Shown: positions 1 to 12,341 of the stretch, one piece after another
Layout of the letters: every line of letters starts with the position of its first letter
How positions within the stretch are numbered: the stretch's first letter is position 1
Assembly (NCBI GenBank): GCA_025266875.1
Contig: JALLLT010000014.1
Span: 62,001 to 126,000, forward strand
Reading direction: 5' to 3'
DNA: 64,000 bases
Origin: Fennellomyces sp. T-0311
Lineage: Eukaryota; Mucoromycota; Mucoromycetes; Mucorales; Lichtheimiaceae
Translations under genes and position numbers: made by a program
Notes under the pieces: generated by a model
The model's input: only the letters and a program-made list of their open reading frames with translations
Told to the model about the DNA's origin: nothing
Databases searched by the model: none

Positions 1-62
1 TTTTATGTATATAAAGAGAGGCAGACGATCTGTTCACTGTAATCTATATTCTTTTTTTTTTT

Positions 63-1325
63 TTACCACCGCGCCCACTCTGAGTTGAACATGTCCGCAA
101 AGTTCTTCAACTCGGTTGTACAGTCCGAGGATGCACGCTTAGCTAATGCAGTTGGCATCTGTAGGTTTTAAGTAGGACGATTAGGATTGGAGTTACGCAT
201 GCAAATAAAATTCTGGACTAACCTCTTTTTCTAAAAATGTAATACGGTTCTTATGACTTGGATGGGTGCTCATGAACTGAGGTATGTCGCCGCCTCCAGC
301 CCGTTCCATCCGTTTCCACATATTCACAGCCTCATGCGGATCATAACATGCTTGTGCCATCAGTTGTAGTCCGATTTCATCTGCTTCGGTTTCGCATTTT
401 CGTGAAAACGGCTTGGTCAGGATGAAATTCATCGCCAGCTGGTTGAAAAGGTACGATGGATCGATGCCAAACAACATCATTGTCAGCTGCACAACCAATA
501 TGATCTTGGCAAAGCTTAGCTTTTCCGCACTGTGTCGGGCCAGTTGATGGGCCACCTCGTGTCCTAGCACTGCTGCCATACCATCTATTTTACATGGCAA
601 CTGAGTTATTTCGTTCCAATGGAGAATGCATGAATCATCCATTACCTTCGTTTTCCACAATTGGCAAAATGCCAGTAAACACAAACACTTTTCCTCCGGG
701 AAGAACAAACGCACTACCGACTCCAACTTTATATACTTGCCCCCTTTTTTCTTTCAAATGAGCGTATGAAGGAAACTTACTTTGGCTCGGGTGAGTTAAT
801 GACGTGAAACTCCCACTGCAAATCATCCATCCCCGATACCTGGACAATCCGTCTAGCCGTGCGAGCAACGAATTGTGTATAAGGATGATTGTCCGGTAAT
901 ATGCGATGACCGAACTGGGACATTACTTCGTGATATGCTTGCTTGGCCATGGCTATTTTTTTCATTGTTCAGTTTTTTTTTCCACCAACAAAAATCTTGT
1001 GCTGCGTAGATATACCTTCTTCTTGTCGAGGTGTTATACTCATAAACCGTACACGCCCGCTCACGGGCACGGTTTCTAAATGGGTAACATAGTATCCGCC
1101 GAAAATAACTGCTCCAGTACCAACAAACACCCATAGTCGCTTGGAGGTATAGAATGGCTGTCGCTGATTTTCGAACCGTTGGTATTCATCGACACCAAAC
1201 CGCTGTCGGCGTGGAAAACCCGGTGGTAAGGCGGCGAAATTTCGCTTACGTGGAATGGTGAGCCATTGTGGCCGGCATGTTCTCGCTGTGCTAAACAGAC
1301 GCGTGCGAAGGAGAGGAAGGGTCAT
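63..1325 (-). CDS. OMA1: OMA1-like mitochondrial inner-membrane metalloprotease (M48)
   Basis: Five exons: 1325-1016, 952-781, 713-646, 584-223, 158-63; 335 aa. The zinc motif HEVAH lies at about residues 192-196, and the second glutamate site (CETEAD) at about 247-252, as in family M48. The N-terminus starts MTLPLLRTRLFSTAR, an Arg/Ser-rich mitochondrial presequence, followed by one membrane helix near residues 65-85. The family segment NAFVLPGGKVFVFTG is recovered exactly across the 713/781 junction, which supports the splicing. OMA1 cleaves Opa1/Mgm1-type proteins and other inner-membrane substrates under stress. An upstream in-frame ATG at 1457 would add 44 residues; I prefer 1325 because the presequence then sits at the very start. 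The gene is complete, with stop at 63-65. Confidence 0.9.
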
Positions 1326-2816
1326 TGCAGTCTCGCCAAATAAAGAGCGCTGAGACGACGCACTGCAACCAATTTCATCATTTCCGTTGCGGAGTGTTAC
1401 CCGCCGGCTCGGCCGGCTCGGGACAATTTCCTTGCCGAGGTACGTGATCCAGGCCATTGAACTTCACTTTCATTATAGTGCTCATGTTAGAAACTATACA
1501 ATACTTAAAATCTTATTGGCCGAGATAGCAATGGGATTTATTTCAGGATAAAAAGCTTCAAAGGGCTAGGAATTCGTATAACTTAATTATTCGATGGTGA
1601 AAGGCAAAAGTCATGCTGCTACGATTTGTTCCGCTACTGCTCATTCAGATTTTGACGTCTTTTCGCTACCATCATACTACATCTCAGGCTTCTGTATTTT
1701 CAACAAGCTTACCGATGACACAGAATTCTCTGTATATAAACCATAGGCTTTAAGTGAAGATTGTTAGCGTATGCGGGGTGAAATGCAGGAGATAGAATCA
1801 TTCGTACGTACGTAAATTCATTATGTAATAGGCGCTCCTACCATGAACATGTATACCCTGATCAATTACAATGCTCCCCACACACAGAGAAATCTTGCGT
1901 TGGAACTCGTAATCCAAACAGTGTCGTTAGATTTCTTGTAAGTCTATCCGGCGTATTGCATTTGGATGTTTCCTGTACTGATATTTCTGCCATTTTATAA
2001 AGATACATTGATTTTCCGGCAATGGGACTGATATTGGAGGAGTGGCGATTGATTGCACTGGCGGTGGATCCGTTGAAGCTGATGGCACAGGTCTTCATCC
2101 TGTGTATACTATCAAATATATCGACGGGATACTGTATCACCACACATTTACGTACATATAGCGATCCTACCAGCCGAGAGCGCCACGTAGACACAGAAAA
2201 CTTCAACTCCAATAAATATTATCAAGAGGGACACCGTCAGCCGATTACGGGTACGGTGTTGAGCTATGCAATATCTTTAGCAAGGAGTTTATCATCGAGA
2301 CGGCTGACAACGAGCACAGATCTGAGAACAGACAAGTGCTCACGAATAATACGTCAGGAAAGATGGAGATAAATCAGGATATGGAGGTGTGGATTAAGAA
2401 GTGTGTATAAATAGGCCAGGATGACCAAAGGTGTTTACGTCGATTTGAAAGGTACCACCAGGTTGCGGTCAAGCACTTTTAGAAACACAAAACATGCCAA
2501 TAAACAAGAACCTTGATTTCACAAGCAACGACTCGATAGCTTTCCGCTTATTTGGGATTATATGGCATGCAAGGTTGGATACCTTGTTTCCCCACCTTTC
2601 ATTCCTGCCACCACATATACTTGCCCGCCAATATAATCGCACAGGCATTCATCCGTCCCGAAGGGCTAATAACACTTCTCTGGGCAGTTTCAGTTGTCAA
2701 CGTGGTACGCGTATCGTATGTAAAAGAAGGCACAGTAAAAAAAAAAAGATTGCTCGCTCGATAGACAAACAAACCATCTCAGACTGCCCATTCGAAACGC
2801 TCAAACTATGCCGTTA
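1326..2816. other. Intergenic stretch, no supported gene
   Basis: Only short ORFs overlapping on both strands are present (for example 1862-2212 minus and 2022-2372 plus). None shows a recognisable motif, signal peptide or convincing splice pattern. I see no gene here. Confidence 0.4.
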
Positions 2817-3140
2817 CTACAAAGAGTGCCCACGCATTGCACCAGATAGCTGTAATAGCAAAGCTACACCATGATAGGCAACCTTGACCGAGGCCAAAAC
2901 TTGGAAAGAGTGTGCTTCATTGTGTTGCCATTTAACTAGGTCAAATAGATATCTGAAGTCAATCGGCATGTGCAGATCCACTTCGTCCGAGATTCCTTGC
3001 GGTTGGACGGAATTTGGGTGCAAGCGAATGCGTTCTCCAGAATCATCACAGGCGGCACTGAATGCCTTGTCTGCAGTGGCGGAATCCAACAAATGATATT
3101 TACGAAAATGCTCAGTAGTTTCGGCGTACTTGCGGATGGA
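2817..3140 (-). pseudogene. Open segment of unrecognised protein, possible exon or relic
   Basis: A continuous minus-strand frame runs from a possible acceptor (AG at 3142-3141) to a TAG at 2817. It reads like real protein (charged N-half, then DFRYLFDLVKWQHNEAHSF) but has no ATG and no upstream exon that I can join. A short possible intron lies near 2850-2885. I do not recognise the family. It could be the last exon of a gene whose 5' part is lost, or a relic. The 3141-3449 stretch beside it holds nothing I can support. Confidence 0.25.
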
Positions 3141-3449
3141 CTTTTAAACCACCATCAATAACCTATGAACAGAAGAATTCAAAGGGATGAACGAAAGGAA
3201 CTAGATATTGGTACGTTCTTGCATTCATTGGGTTTTTGGTAAAGCAGGAGTATCACATATTACAAGAGCAGCAAACACCGAATGGTTTTTTTAAAAAAGA
3301 AAAATAAGGGTACACAGAATAATAACCTTCTTTCCTGATAACTACAATAAATCAAAAGCTGAGAACTTTTATCAGCTTATTAAATTTGCACTCAATCGTT
3401 CGAAGAAGCTTTAATAGCTTTGATCTCAAAAGTTAATCTGTGCCATGTA

Positions 3450-4793
3450 CTACAATATATTAACGGTTCCTTCTTGGAACTGACTTCCAATGAGAATTTC
3501 AAAGTTATAGGCAAAACATAGACCAATAGACTTGCAGTGCTCTTCTCCATCCTTCCGAACAACCGGATACGCCTTGAACTTTGGACTGCCAATATCAAAC
3601 GCGATCCCAAAAAGTACGAAGCATTCCATGCAGGTATCCTCTGTCAACGACAGGTAAACTTCGGTAGTGCTACATACTTTTGTTGAGTCCGAGAATCGAG
3701 ATGTGTCAAACCATTCTAGCTTGGTATCATCTATCGGGATCCAATGCATAGCTCTCATCCCCGAGAGTTTGGTAATGGACTCGCTAAGCTGTATACCACG
3801 GTCACTCGTCTGCTATCCCGTTGTACTTTCTGCGACGGCTCATAAACCTGGATGATATCATTGTCGTGTCGATCCGTTCGTTTGTTCAGTACATGTTTGT
3901 GATTTACAATTTTTTCAATGGGGATCAGAGCCTGCGCACGCAATACCGCAATGTTCGACTGCTGACGACGTAATCCGCGAAATCTGTCTCAGGTAGTGGG
4001 TCGCTTTCGGACATGAACGGTATATGTATCCCGTAGATTCCAGTCCATGAAGGTAGGTTAAATTTTTGTCGCCGAGTGACAACTGTTTCCTCGTCAACAC
4101 TCTCCTGATATCCGTAACATAATATGGAGAGATCCTTTTCCGCCAGAAAACCGTAGAATTGGATCTTTAGTTCCAGCAAGTCTCGCGCGTAATCGATATG
4201 AATCCGTTGCATGATTGTGGGAAAGAGATTAGCTAGAGCAAATACCGTATCGTGCAATTTGCTGCTTGTACGTTTGTGTGCATGGGGCAAGATTGTGCTG
4301 GCGTTCTATCTTGGAGGTCGTATGCTGATGCTGTGCAAGAAACGGTTGCCCATCCCATATACAATCTTGCTTTTGACGGCAACGGTGGACCCAAGATGCA
4401 TGTCACGACCTACGAATAAAAGTCGTTTCGCCATATACGTTTCTTCGAGCGTCCACGCACCCTTGCTCCAGTCGGTGATTGACGCAGCGTCGCTTTTGGC
4501 CTTTGGTATTTCGTCTATCAGAGGGTCCGGATAAAATGCGACTTTGAATTGTGGAATCAACGCAATAACGCAGTGGGCGTTGGCGTATATAGAGTGCATC
4601 CGTTTGATCTCTCGCTTCGTTTCCTCCTTGTCGTTCTGATTGACTGGTCGTACCCAATGTAACGAATGTTGAAACCCTTATAGATACAGCGAACGACGTC
4701 CTTGAAATATGTGCGTCCGGTTTGGATGGTTCTGTTTCCATTTTCATCCCGCGAAACTACACCACGGCTAACCCATCACCTTAACAGCGATGA
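3450..4793 (-). pseudogene. HET-domain protein pseudogene, 3' part (split by element A)
   Basis: This is the C-terminal two thirds of a HET (heterokaryon incompatibility) protein, paralogous to the copies at 10760-12341 and 29668-31305. Reading minus: the FNIRYIGYDQ block, a frameshift near 4645, then KEETKREIKRMHSIYANAHC, the block WTLEETYMAKRLLFVGRD, later LFPTIMQRIHIDYARDLLEL, and a tail with EWFDTSRFSDSTKVCSTTE. These pieces sit in different frames, so several frameshifts are present. The matching N-terminal part lies at 9873-10212, on the far side of the transposon. HET proteins of other fungi act in self/non-self recognition and cell death; whether Mucorales copies do so is unknown. Confidence 0.75.
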
Positions 4794-4940
4794 CAATCCT
4801 TAGAACTCCATGAATGCTATATCGATGGAAATTTATGGAACGCCTGACTTCATTTTCTTTCATGGAAGTACGTAGATTCATGGAGTTTTATAGGGATTAA
4901 TAGCTTTAGTATTTCATGGTGCTTCAAAGTTTTATATTGT
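4794..4940. repeat. Element A left terminus with subterminal repeats
   Basis: It contains TCCATGAA, ATGGAAATTTATGGAA, TTTCATGGAAG, TTCATGGAGTTTTATA and TTTCATGGTG within about 130 bp, in both orientations. The same words crowd the right end. In En/Spm-type elements such arrays are binding sites for an element-encoded protein. From here to 5423 no gene is seen. Confidence 0.7.
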
Positions 4941-5423
4941 CTTTCCGATTTACCCCCTCATACCGCTGCTAATAATATATTGTCCAATTACGCATGATGT
5001 ATTTATGATTCTCTTCTTTATGCTATTGTTCAGTTGCTATACATCATTGCTTTCGCGAAGTGAAGTCGTAGGAGTTGGACGGGTGCCTTTGGTTTGCAAG
5101 ACAGTCTGTAAGTGATGGCGCACTTAGTAAAGTGCTCTTGCTTTCAACGGTATGACTTACTGAAGTGTCCTCTGCCTAACTGGAGGTGCTTCGTCCCGAG
5201 CGCCGAGGATTCTCAGCTGTATACAGCGATCGGACCTTTGGCATTTGCTTCTGAGCACCTCTGTTATTGCTCTTGTACTTTCGTTTTCTAAAGTAAAGAA
5301 GTACTTCTCAACATCATATATGAGACATAGGAAGATTAAAGCAAAATACCTTTGGTTTGTTAGCTCAACGCTATTTCAACAATGTTTTGTTAATTCAGCT
5401 TGTTGGTCCCGTAATAACTTTCA

Positions 5424-6258
5424 TCAGTAGCGGACGAACCTATTATCTGAGCCATCATCGGCTGGATCTTCGGCAGAAGAAACAGGTTGACCTTGAGTGG
5501 GTAAACAAGCTTGGTCTTGAGTAGATGACGACGGGTAACCTTGAGCAGATAAAGCAGGTTGGGGTTGAGCACGTGAACCAGCTTGGCCTTCAGTAGATGA
5601 CGATGGATGAGCTTGAGCAAGTGAACGTCGGGCACGCTTTGGTCTACAATAATATAGCTGTAAGTAAGAGTTCATATAGTATTACCCGTTATACTTGCTT
5701 TCCATTGATTCGATAATTTGCCTTGTTGTCCCATGTCATCTCCAAGAGATGGTCTGCTGCCCAGTTCGCCACACACTCATTGAGAGCGACACTTAGACTG
5801 TCATGAACAATTTGCTCAAAGCTCAAGATCTCCGGCTCGCGTAGGCTCCAGGTAATATCGTTCCAATGTGCGTTGTTGAAACGTGCAGTCTGTGGGCTTT
5901 CGGAAAGGCGACCAACTAGGGAACTTACAGCTCGTTGACGGTACCTGCGCATCGTCTTCATGACACGCTTGACACGATCGGCATCCAAGTCGCCATTGCG
6001 ATTCACAACTGCAGCGATGTCACTGTCAAAGATCTTGTATACCTTTCTACCGTTGATCACATGGGGCTCAGGCTTTTCAATCGAGCGTACGGGTGGTCGT
6101 GCGTCAACGGCTGATTGTCCCTCGGAACTAGGCGGATCCTGGCGTTCAAGGAAATGCTTAATCTCATTCTGGTCGTTGCTTATTTGTTCGAGTCGATTCG
6201 TCAGGTCTTTTAATTGATTTTCTACTCGTTCAATGGGGGTGATCGGAAAAAGTGTCAT
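5424..6258 (-). CDS. Transposon A partner protein (possible subterminal-repeat binder)
   Basis: Two exons, 6258-5695 and 5657-5424; 265 aa. The acceptor after TTACTTACAG keeps the frame (QLYYCRPKRARR). Residues about 10-40 form a short coiled coil (VENQLKDLTNRLEQI). The middle is helical and carries the signature W-x2-I-x11-FEQ-x12-C-x3-W-x3-H-x-L-x3-W-x-N (about residues 125-180). A basic patch (KRARR) follows, then a Ser/Gln/Pro-rich tail. The same signature with identical spacing occurs in the partner gene of element B. I know no named family for it. It is transcribed away from the transposase over a 94-bp gap. By analogy with En/Spm TnpA I infer DNA binding to the TTCATGGA repeats; nothing here proves that. 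Confidence 0.75.
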
Positions 6259-6352
6259 TTTGTAAAAAGACGCGACGTAACTTTTTTACTGCCCCAAGCG
6301 GCCCTTTTATGCAAATTCGCATAAACGACCGCACCATCTATTTCTACAAACC
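6259..6352. promoter_or_regulatory. Bidirectional promoter region of element A
   Basis: The 94 bp between two divergent start codons must serve both transposon genes. It contains an almost perfect 18-bp palindrome at 6307-6324 (TTATGCAAATTCGCATAA) and a second inverted pair, GTAAAAAG (6262-6269) with CTTTTTTAC (6281-6289). These are candidate binding or autoregulation sites. Confidence 0.45.
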
Positions 6353-9300
6353 ATGCCTTACTGTGACACCTGTCGCTTAGACTACACAGAGAAAGAGTTC
6401 AATGCTCACTTTCAAGAGTGTTATGCAGCGGCGCGTGCAGAGATCTTAGCGAAGGAAGCCCATGTTGACAGATCTTGTATCGCGCAAATGGACATTGATT
6501 CGTTCGATCCCGATTACGCTGTTGACAATGACGATCCAACGGCAAGGGGATCTCCAGAAGAGGACAGCGAATACGACTCTGAAAGCTCTGAGACAAGCAG
6601 TACTGATAAGTATTCCGACGATGAAGAAGAACAGGAGCAGGAGCAGGAGCAGGAGCGTGTTCTGGAACTGCTGTTTGGTACATCGACATCGGGGCAACAA
6701 TACGAACAACAGCACGAGGTCTCAACTCCAACTGTCGATGATGGTGTGAGCCCGAAGCCGTTCCATATTTGTCAAAGCAATCCAAAGCAGAGCAAGACGA
6801 TGATTAGGAGTTTGGGTCTGTACGCTATGACTAAAAAGGAGAATGTACCGAGACGCGTCGTTCGTAGCTTCTTGGCATTCATCAATACGATACTAGCAGA
6901 AGAGAACTTAGGTAACCACTTCCTTAATAACAGCTGTGATAATTGGGCTAATCATTTTATATGGCTTACCAGCGGATTTAGCATTGATGTCAGAATACAA
7001 AGCCGAGAAGCGGATGATTGAAGCTTATCAAGTGAAGACACAAGATCCTCATATTTGTCCAAAAGGGTGTATGTTATTCATGGGCAACGAAACTTCCTGT
7101 GACAAGTGCCAAACACCCCGTTATTCTGAAAAGATGGGGCCATGTGGAAAGCCAAAGCCAAGGGCCACAATGAAATATATCCCTTTACAGGATCAGCTGG
7201 CACTTTTGTTGGGAAGACCGCAATCGCGCGAACGCATTCGAGACCTACGACAGCTCCCCCTACAAACCGGGGACAATGTTTTACAAGATATCTTCAATGG
7301 AAGTACGTGGATTGAGAAGCAAAAGTCGCTCTTCACCGGCCGCTACGATATCGCCCTTGGCTTGTACGTGGATGGATTCAAGCCCTTCAAGCGCACCAAA
7401 AAGTCTCTTGCGCTGGTGCACTTAATTGTGTTAAACTTATCACCCATGGAAAGGTATAATGGTACACGTATAACACATAGTAATGATTGCTAAGAAGAGC
7501 TTAGATATCTAGATGTGAATATGGTTCAAGTAGCCGTCTTGCCTTCCGGGGCAAAAACAGAAAATATCTTTTCTTTTCTGTCACCATTATTGGAGGAGCT
7601 CCGTAGCCTGCAAAGTCGAGGTATTATGGTAACAGGTAGCGATGGCGAAGCGATCATTTCAAAAGCGCATCTGCTTTTTGCCACAGGCGACATTCCTGGA
7701 GCAGCGCTTCTGTGTAATCATGAAGGTCACCAAGCAACATACGGATGTCGCATTTGTACTATCCAGACCGTGCCATTATTGAGCGTAAAGGGAAAAGGGA
7801 AAGGCCGTTATTTCCCAGGAAGTGAGGATCCTGACCAAGAAAGACAATTAAGTGACTTTGTATCCACCGGGGTAAGTACTTATTTCAATTTAAGTTGAAG
7901 TAATCCTTTACTTATTAGTAAGCTTAATAGGCGTTAGGTCTTCGGGGTCCTACACCATTTGCAGAGCTGCATGCATTCCATGGCCCTTACTACTTTGGAT
8001 TGGATGAACTCCATCTGATTGGGAGTAACATTGCTCCGCATCTTTGGAAGATGACATGTGCCGATAGTGAATCACCATTCTCATTGCCCAATACCGTAAG
8101 AAACAGTATCGGATTCTGCGTGACACAATCAACCGATTTATTGCCTGCGACTTTTGAAGGGAGAATGATCGGTAAGTCTTGCTATATAGTAAAATGAATG
8201 GCCATCAACTAACTTTGGATGTATAGACGTTTTTAGAACACCTAAACATGCTCGCTCTGTCGACTGGATTGACATGCTTCTATATGTCGGACCAACTTTG
8301 CTGGTAGAGTCATTCGAAAGCAGTCAAAACTGTGATACGGACGCTATTGGCAACTTCATCAATCTGATCATAGCATGTGGCCTGGCACTCAGATGGGAGA
8401 TAGATGACGAGGACATTGGTGTTATGGAAGAGTCAGTATTATGCACACAGCTAGCGTACCATATTTCATTCTGATAAACACTTTGTCCTATTACTCTAGA
8501 TGCGTACAAGGCTGGCATTTTTTTGCTCGTAGTTCGCTTCCGCACAACCTGTATACGTCATGTATGCACTATATTCAACACTTGCCCACCGCCGTGAGAA
8601 AACTGGGCCCTCCACGGAGTTATAGTGCACGATCTATGGAAAGAACAATTGGTGTCATTAGTAGACGCATCAAGTCAAAGTCGCAGCCGGAGGTCAATGC
8701 CGGAAATGAGTTACTTCGAGCTGCAGCGTGCCGTGATTACAATTTGGTTTCTGAAGCATTAGGCATGAGCAGCACAACCACCTTGCACAAAGTCACAACA
8801 GTAGATAACACATGGTATCAAATTGGTGATAGCACAACGGAGCCACAAATATGGAATGTTACGAGGAATGAAAAAACCACTACCTATTCAAGGTGGAACT
8901 TGCATCATCATCTACGGCGCTATTGGCAAAGATCTACAAAAGATATGTATACAAGTGACGGCACACCAGTGATCAATCCTCCTCTACCAGAGATTGAGAC
9001 CGGAATTATTGTTGGAGCGAAGTATCATAATCGCGGAAACGTGATCGACTCCAAGATTTTTGTCTCAATCGCAAAGAAGCGTAAGGCAGACTTTGTCCAA
9101 ATCACAATACCATATGATATACGATCGAGCAACGTGAGAGCGCGTGTTGATCCAAAATGGGGGACATTCTTTGGAGAGATACAAATGTTCTTTGTGCATA
9201 AGTTTAAAGGTAATTCGGCATTGCAGCACTTTTATTTTTCGGTCACTTTCTCTACTAATTGATTTTCTAGATACGGAAAGGTTACTATGTCTTATACGTA

Positions 9301-9521
9301 TCTATACCAAGGTCAAGCTAAATGAAGCTGGGATGCCTTATGGGCCTGAGTCCCACGGAAATCCTCGTTCCGGAAAGCTCTATGTCACAGACGCTGCGCA
9401 TATTGACGGTGCTAGTGGATATATTCTTTCATCAGAGTTTGAGAACCGACTTTACTATGTGACTCCGGGAATGACCCCTTATTGTGTGCGGTTAGGCGAC
9501 GCAAGCAAGTTGGTAACATGA
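6353..9521 (+). CDS. CACTA/CMC-type transposase, element A
   Basis: Seven exons: 6353-6911, 6973-7461, 7513-7871, 7931-8171, 8227-8431, 8500-9209, 9271-9521; 937 aa with no internal stop. The N-terminus is a zinc finger (C-x2-C-x11-H-x4-C: CDTCRLDYTEKEFNAHFQEC) followed by an acidic stretch. A further Cys pair region (CPKGCMLF...CDKC) precedes the catalytic core. Core motifs match Tnp2/CACTA-type DDE transposases: GLYVDGFKPF (Asp near residue 320) followed by LNLSPMERY, then ATGDIPGAALLCNHEGH...CRIC (Asp near 409), and LDELHLIG. Element B's protein is homologous and shares four introns at matching positions and phases. The catalytic Glu is not assigned. Confidence 0.85.
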
Positions 9522-9599
9522 TAAAAGGATATACTGTATTTTTGGTAGCTTAATTGCATTGCATTCATTAAAGTAATTGCTTGTACTCTTGGGTGATAA

Positions 9600-9872
9600 T
9601 GGATGTTAAAGCAGTTTCATGGAGTTTTATAAATGTTATTCATGGACTTTCATGGAAATGATCATCTTGAAGTGCCATGATTCACTTTTTTTATTTTCTT
9701 TCATTACAATTTCATTGTGGTTCATGGTAAAAAAATAGTTCATTGCTTTTAAGGCAGCTTCATAGCGTTCCCTTACACTTTTTAATGGACTTTTATTCCA
9801 ATGACTTCCATGAATTTACATAAAAAAAAAGTTCATGGATTTTCATATATTTTAATATTGTTCTAAGCAGTG
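9600..9872. repeat. Element A right terminus with subterminal repeats
   Basis: About ten degenerate copies of TTCATGGA/TTCATGG/TCCATGAA, for example TTTCATGGAGTTTTATA, which also occurs at the left end. The array ends in GTTCTAAGCAGTG at 9872, giving a CACTG-type terminus read on the other strand. The gap 9522-9599 has no feature. Confidence 0.75.
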
Positions 9873-10212
9873 AGTATGGACTTTAATGAATATTCAACTA
9901 CTGTAACGGAAAGGCTGGCCGTGGTGCTACCTGATGCAAACCTTTGTCATCTCGGATGTATCCTTTCCCGTCGTGGTTGTCGATCATGTCGCCAAAATAA
10001 CTCCATGAATAGGAGAGTGCACAGTACCCTTCTTGTACACTGGCTACAAGTACCTTTTCCATATTGGATACCTGAACAAGATACTTTGGCATAGTTGATG
10101 GTCTTAGGGGTTCGGCAGAAAAGCGCTTAGGAGGGGGTTGATATGGCCCAGAAACTGCACCTGATTCTATATCTTCGATCCTATAATGACATCTATCATA
10201 TGTAATATAATT
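9873..10212 (-). pseudogene. HET-domain protein pseudogene, 5' part
   Basis: The minus-strand frame from 10212 reads NYITYDRCHYRIEDIESGAV..., matching the N-terminus of the neighbouring paralog (VYIEYDTRRWRVDDIDSGAI). It continues through EGYCALSYSWSYFGDM, the first conserved HET block. The start codon is missing, because an in-frame TAG precedes this stretch. Another in-frame TAG lies at 9898-9900. Then element A begins. Together with 3450-4793 this is one gene cut by the transposon. Confidence 0.75.
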
Positions 10213-10759
10213 CTAACCTTCAAGAGTTGATGATTAAATGTAAATAAATCCTCTTAGTTTTAATCTGCTTAATGGAAGTTATACCGTGTGCCAATTACCT
10301 TAATCCTTTCAACGTAGTAATCAACAGCATGTATAGCGTAATTATGAGCTGTTCGTATTACGGAGTTACGGAGCACAAGAACTGATACACAGTGCTGTAG
10401 TATACAAGAAAACGATGAACTGAACCCCAAGTATTGAAGGGAAGAAGAGAGAAGCGAGAAAATATAGGAAAACGCGGATACAGGAAAGATGGGCGCGTAT
10501 GAAATTGGAGTACTAGATTATCGAATAGAAACTTGCTTACTGTATAATCCTTTGCATCATTGGTGGTGATGGATGTAACCAGCTTTTGGATCGCAAGGCT
10601 GAACCTTCTTAAAGATTGTGCTACACATACTATTATCACAACAACAGTAAACTACGCTTGTTTACATATTTAGTCAGTAATCTAATATTTGGTTATTCGA
10701 TAATAAAACGCTGTTCAGTTTCAGAATTAAAGAAGTTACAGTGTTCGAGAGAAGATAGT
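10213..10759. other. Intergenic stretch between tandem HET copies
   Basis: AT-rich, with one ORF (10358-10639 minus) of biased, non-protein-like composition. No gene, RNA or repeat is supported. Confidence 0.4.
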
Positions 10760-12341
10760 TTAAATTATCAATGAAGCATAAGACAATTGACTTGTAGTAG
10801 GAACATCGCTTTGTTGATGACTGGGGTGTACAACAGGATATGCCTTGAAACGCCGAGATCCCTTGTAAAGCTCTCCGATTTCAAATAATATACTGGTAAG
10901 GATCACACATTCAGTGAAAGCATTATCAGTGAGCGATAAATATAGCTCGGTATAATTGGGTGATGCAGATGTATCAAACCACACGGCTTTCTTTCCTTTG
11001 CTAATGGGGAGTCGATGCGATATTTTCAATCCAAAGTGTTTGGTAATAGATTCGGAGCCTGCCATGCTCATAATCGCCGTGATCGACGCTTTTGACGGTA
11101 ATCCAACTTTTATTGAACGTTCCCAGGCGTGAGACCAGTTTATATGTACATCATTGTCTGACCTGTCGCACTGTTCGGGTAGTGTTTCGACCGGAATCGA
11201 TACGCCAGTGGATTTTAGAAAAAGCAGTCGGTGATGGACATTGTGTCCGATGAAACCTGTCCTTGGTGGCCAACCGGTGGATGGTAGATGGGGTATATGT
11301 ATTCCTGCAGCACCCGCCCAGGAGGATAATGCGTCGTCCTTTGGCCATCGCGTTTCGTCTTCATCCACAGTGTTGGCGGGCATACCAAAGTAGAGGATGG
11401 AGAGGAGCTTTCTTGCCAGAGCAGTGTAGAATTGGATGAGCAAGTCAAGAGGATCCTGCTTATAATCAGTAACCATGTCGATATCTTTGACCACCTCGGG
11501 AAATAGGTTGACAAGAGCAAAAGTTCTGTCGTGTGGCACACTGGTTTTCCGATCCTTTGCATGGAATAATGCAGCACTCGCATTCCACTGCAACGGCTTT
11601 TTGCACATGTTGTAAAGGATCCGACCCGAAACTTCGTAAATGGATTTTACCTTGATCGCCGCAACATTGGACCACATGTAGGCATTGCTACCAACAAATA
11701 AAAAGTCGTTTGGTCGTATATGTTTCTTGCAGGGTCCACATGCGCTTGATCCAGACTGATTTGGAAATGGCGTCTACTTTTGCGGTTCTCATCTTGCCCA
11801 CTAGCTCGATATCCGACTCTGTAACATTTAGTTCAGGAACCAATATCAAGGTGCAGTAGGCATGGCGGTATATCTGAGGGGTTTCTCGTATTTCTTCCTG
11901 TCGTTCATCTTCTTTGATACACATTGGATCGTACCAAACGTACTTGATGTTGAGATCCTGACAAAGTTGCCGAATGATTTGTTTGCATTTGACCCACTGG
12001 GGTGGGCGTTGAACACCCTCTTGGTATGCGATTATCTTGTGCAAGCCATGGTCGCAAACCTGCTCTTTGCCATCTTTGTCCTTGACAATATCGCCACACC
12101 AGTTCCAAGCATAGGATAACGCGTAGTATCCTTCGTCGGCTTGATTGCCAGGTATAACTTTCATGTCTTTGACGCGTACAAGGTTTGTGGGCGTAAAGTT
12201 TGAACGTGGAATAGCAGTAGAGTAATGTTCAAGTGGCTGTTGGTCAGGGCCAGAAATAGCACCGGAATCAATGTCATCCACTCTCCAACGTCGAGTGTCA
12301 TATTCAATGTACACACTTGATCTATCACCGTCATAAGTCAT
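10760..12341 (-). pseudogene. HET-domain protein, frameshifted copy
   Basis: The frame opens at 12341 (MTYDGDRSSVYIEYDTRRW) and carries the three HET blocks: GYYALSYAWNWCGDI, IRQLCQDLNIKYVWYDPMC and WIKRMWTLQETYTTKRL. It stops just after KRLFICW. The rest of the protein (YMWSNVAAIKVKS... to 10760) continues in the next frame. The switch falls in a run of five A on the plus strand (11700-11704); four would restore the paralog's LLFVG reading. So this is one single-base indel, either a real recent inactivation or an assembly error. The remainder is open to the end. It lies in tandem with the decayed copy at 9873-10212. Confidence 0.8.

Larger units (their letters stand above)
4794..9872. mobile_element. 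CACTA-type DNA transposon, element A
   Basis: About 5.08 kb. It holds a seven-exon transposase (6353-9521 plus) and a divergent partner gene (5424-6258 minus). Both ends are packed with copies of TTCATGGA/TCCATGAA-like words. The right end is ...GTTCTAAGCAGTG and the left end CAATCCTTAGAAC, an 11/13 inverted match, so the left CACTR terminus appears mutated (CAATC). No clean 3-bp target duplication is seen: TGA precedes the left end, and TGA at 9871-9873 overlaps the right end. The element sits inside a HET gene, whose two halves flank it in the same orientation. The bounds are good to a few bases on the right and less certain on the left. Confidence 0.85.
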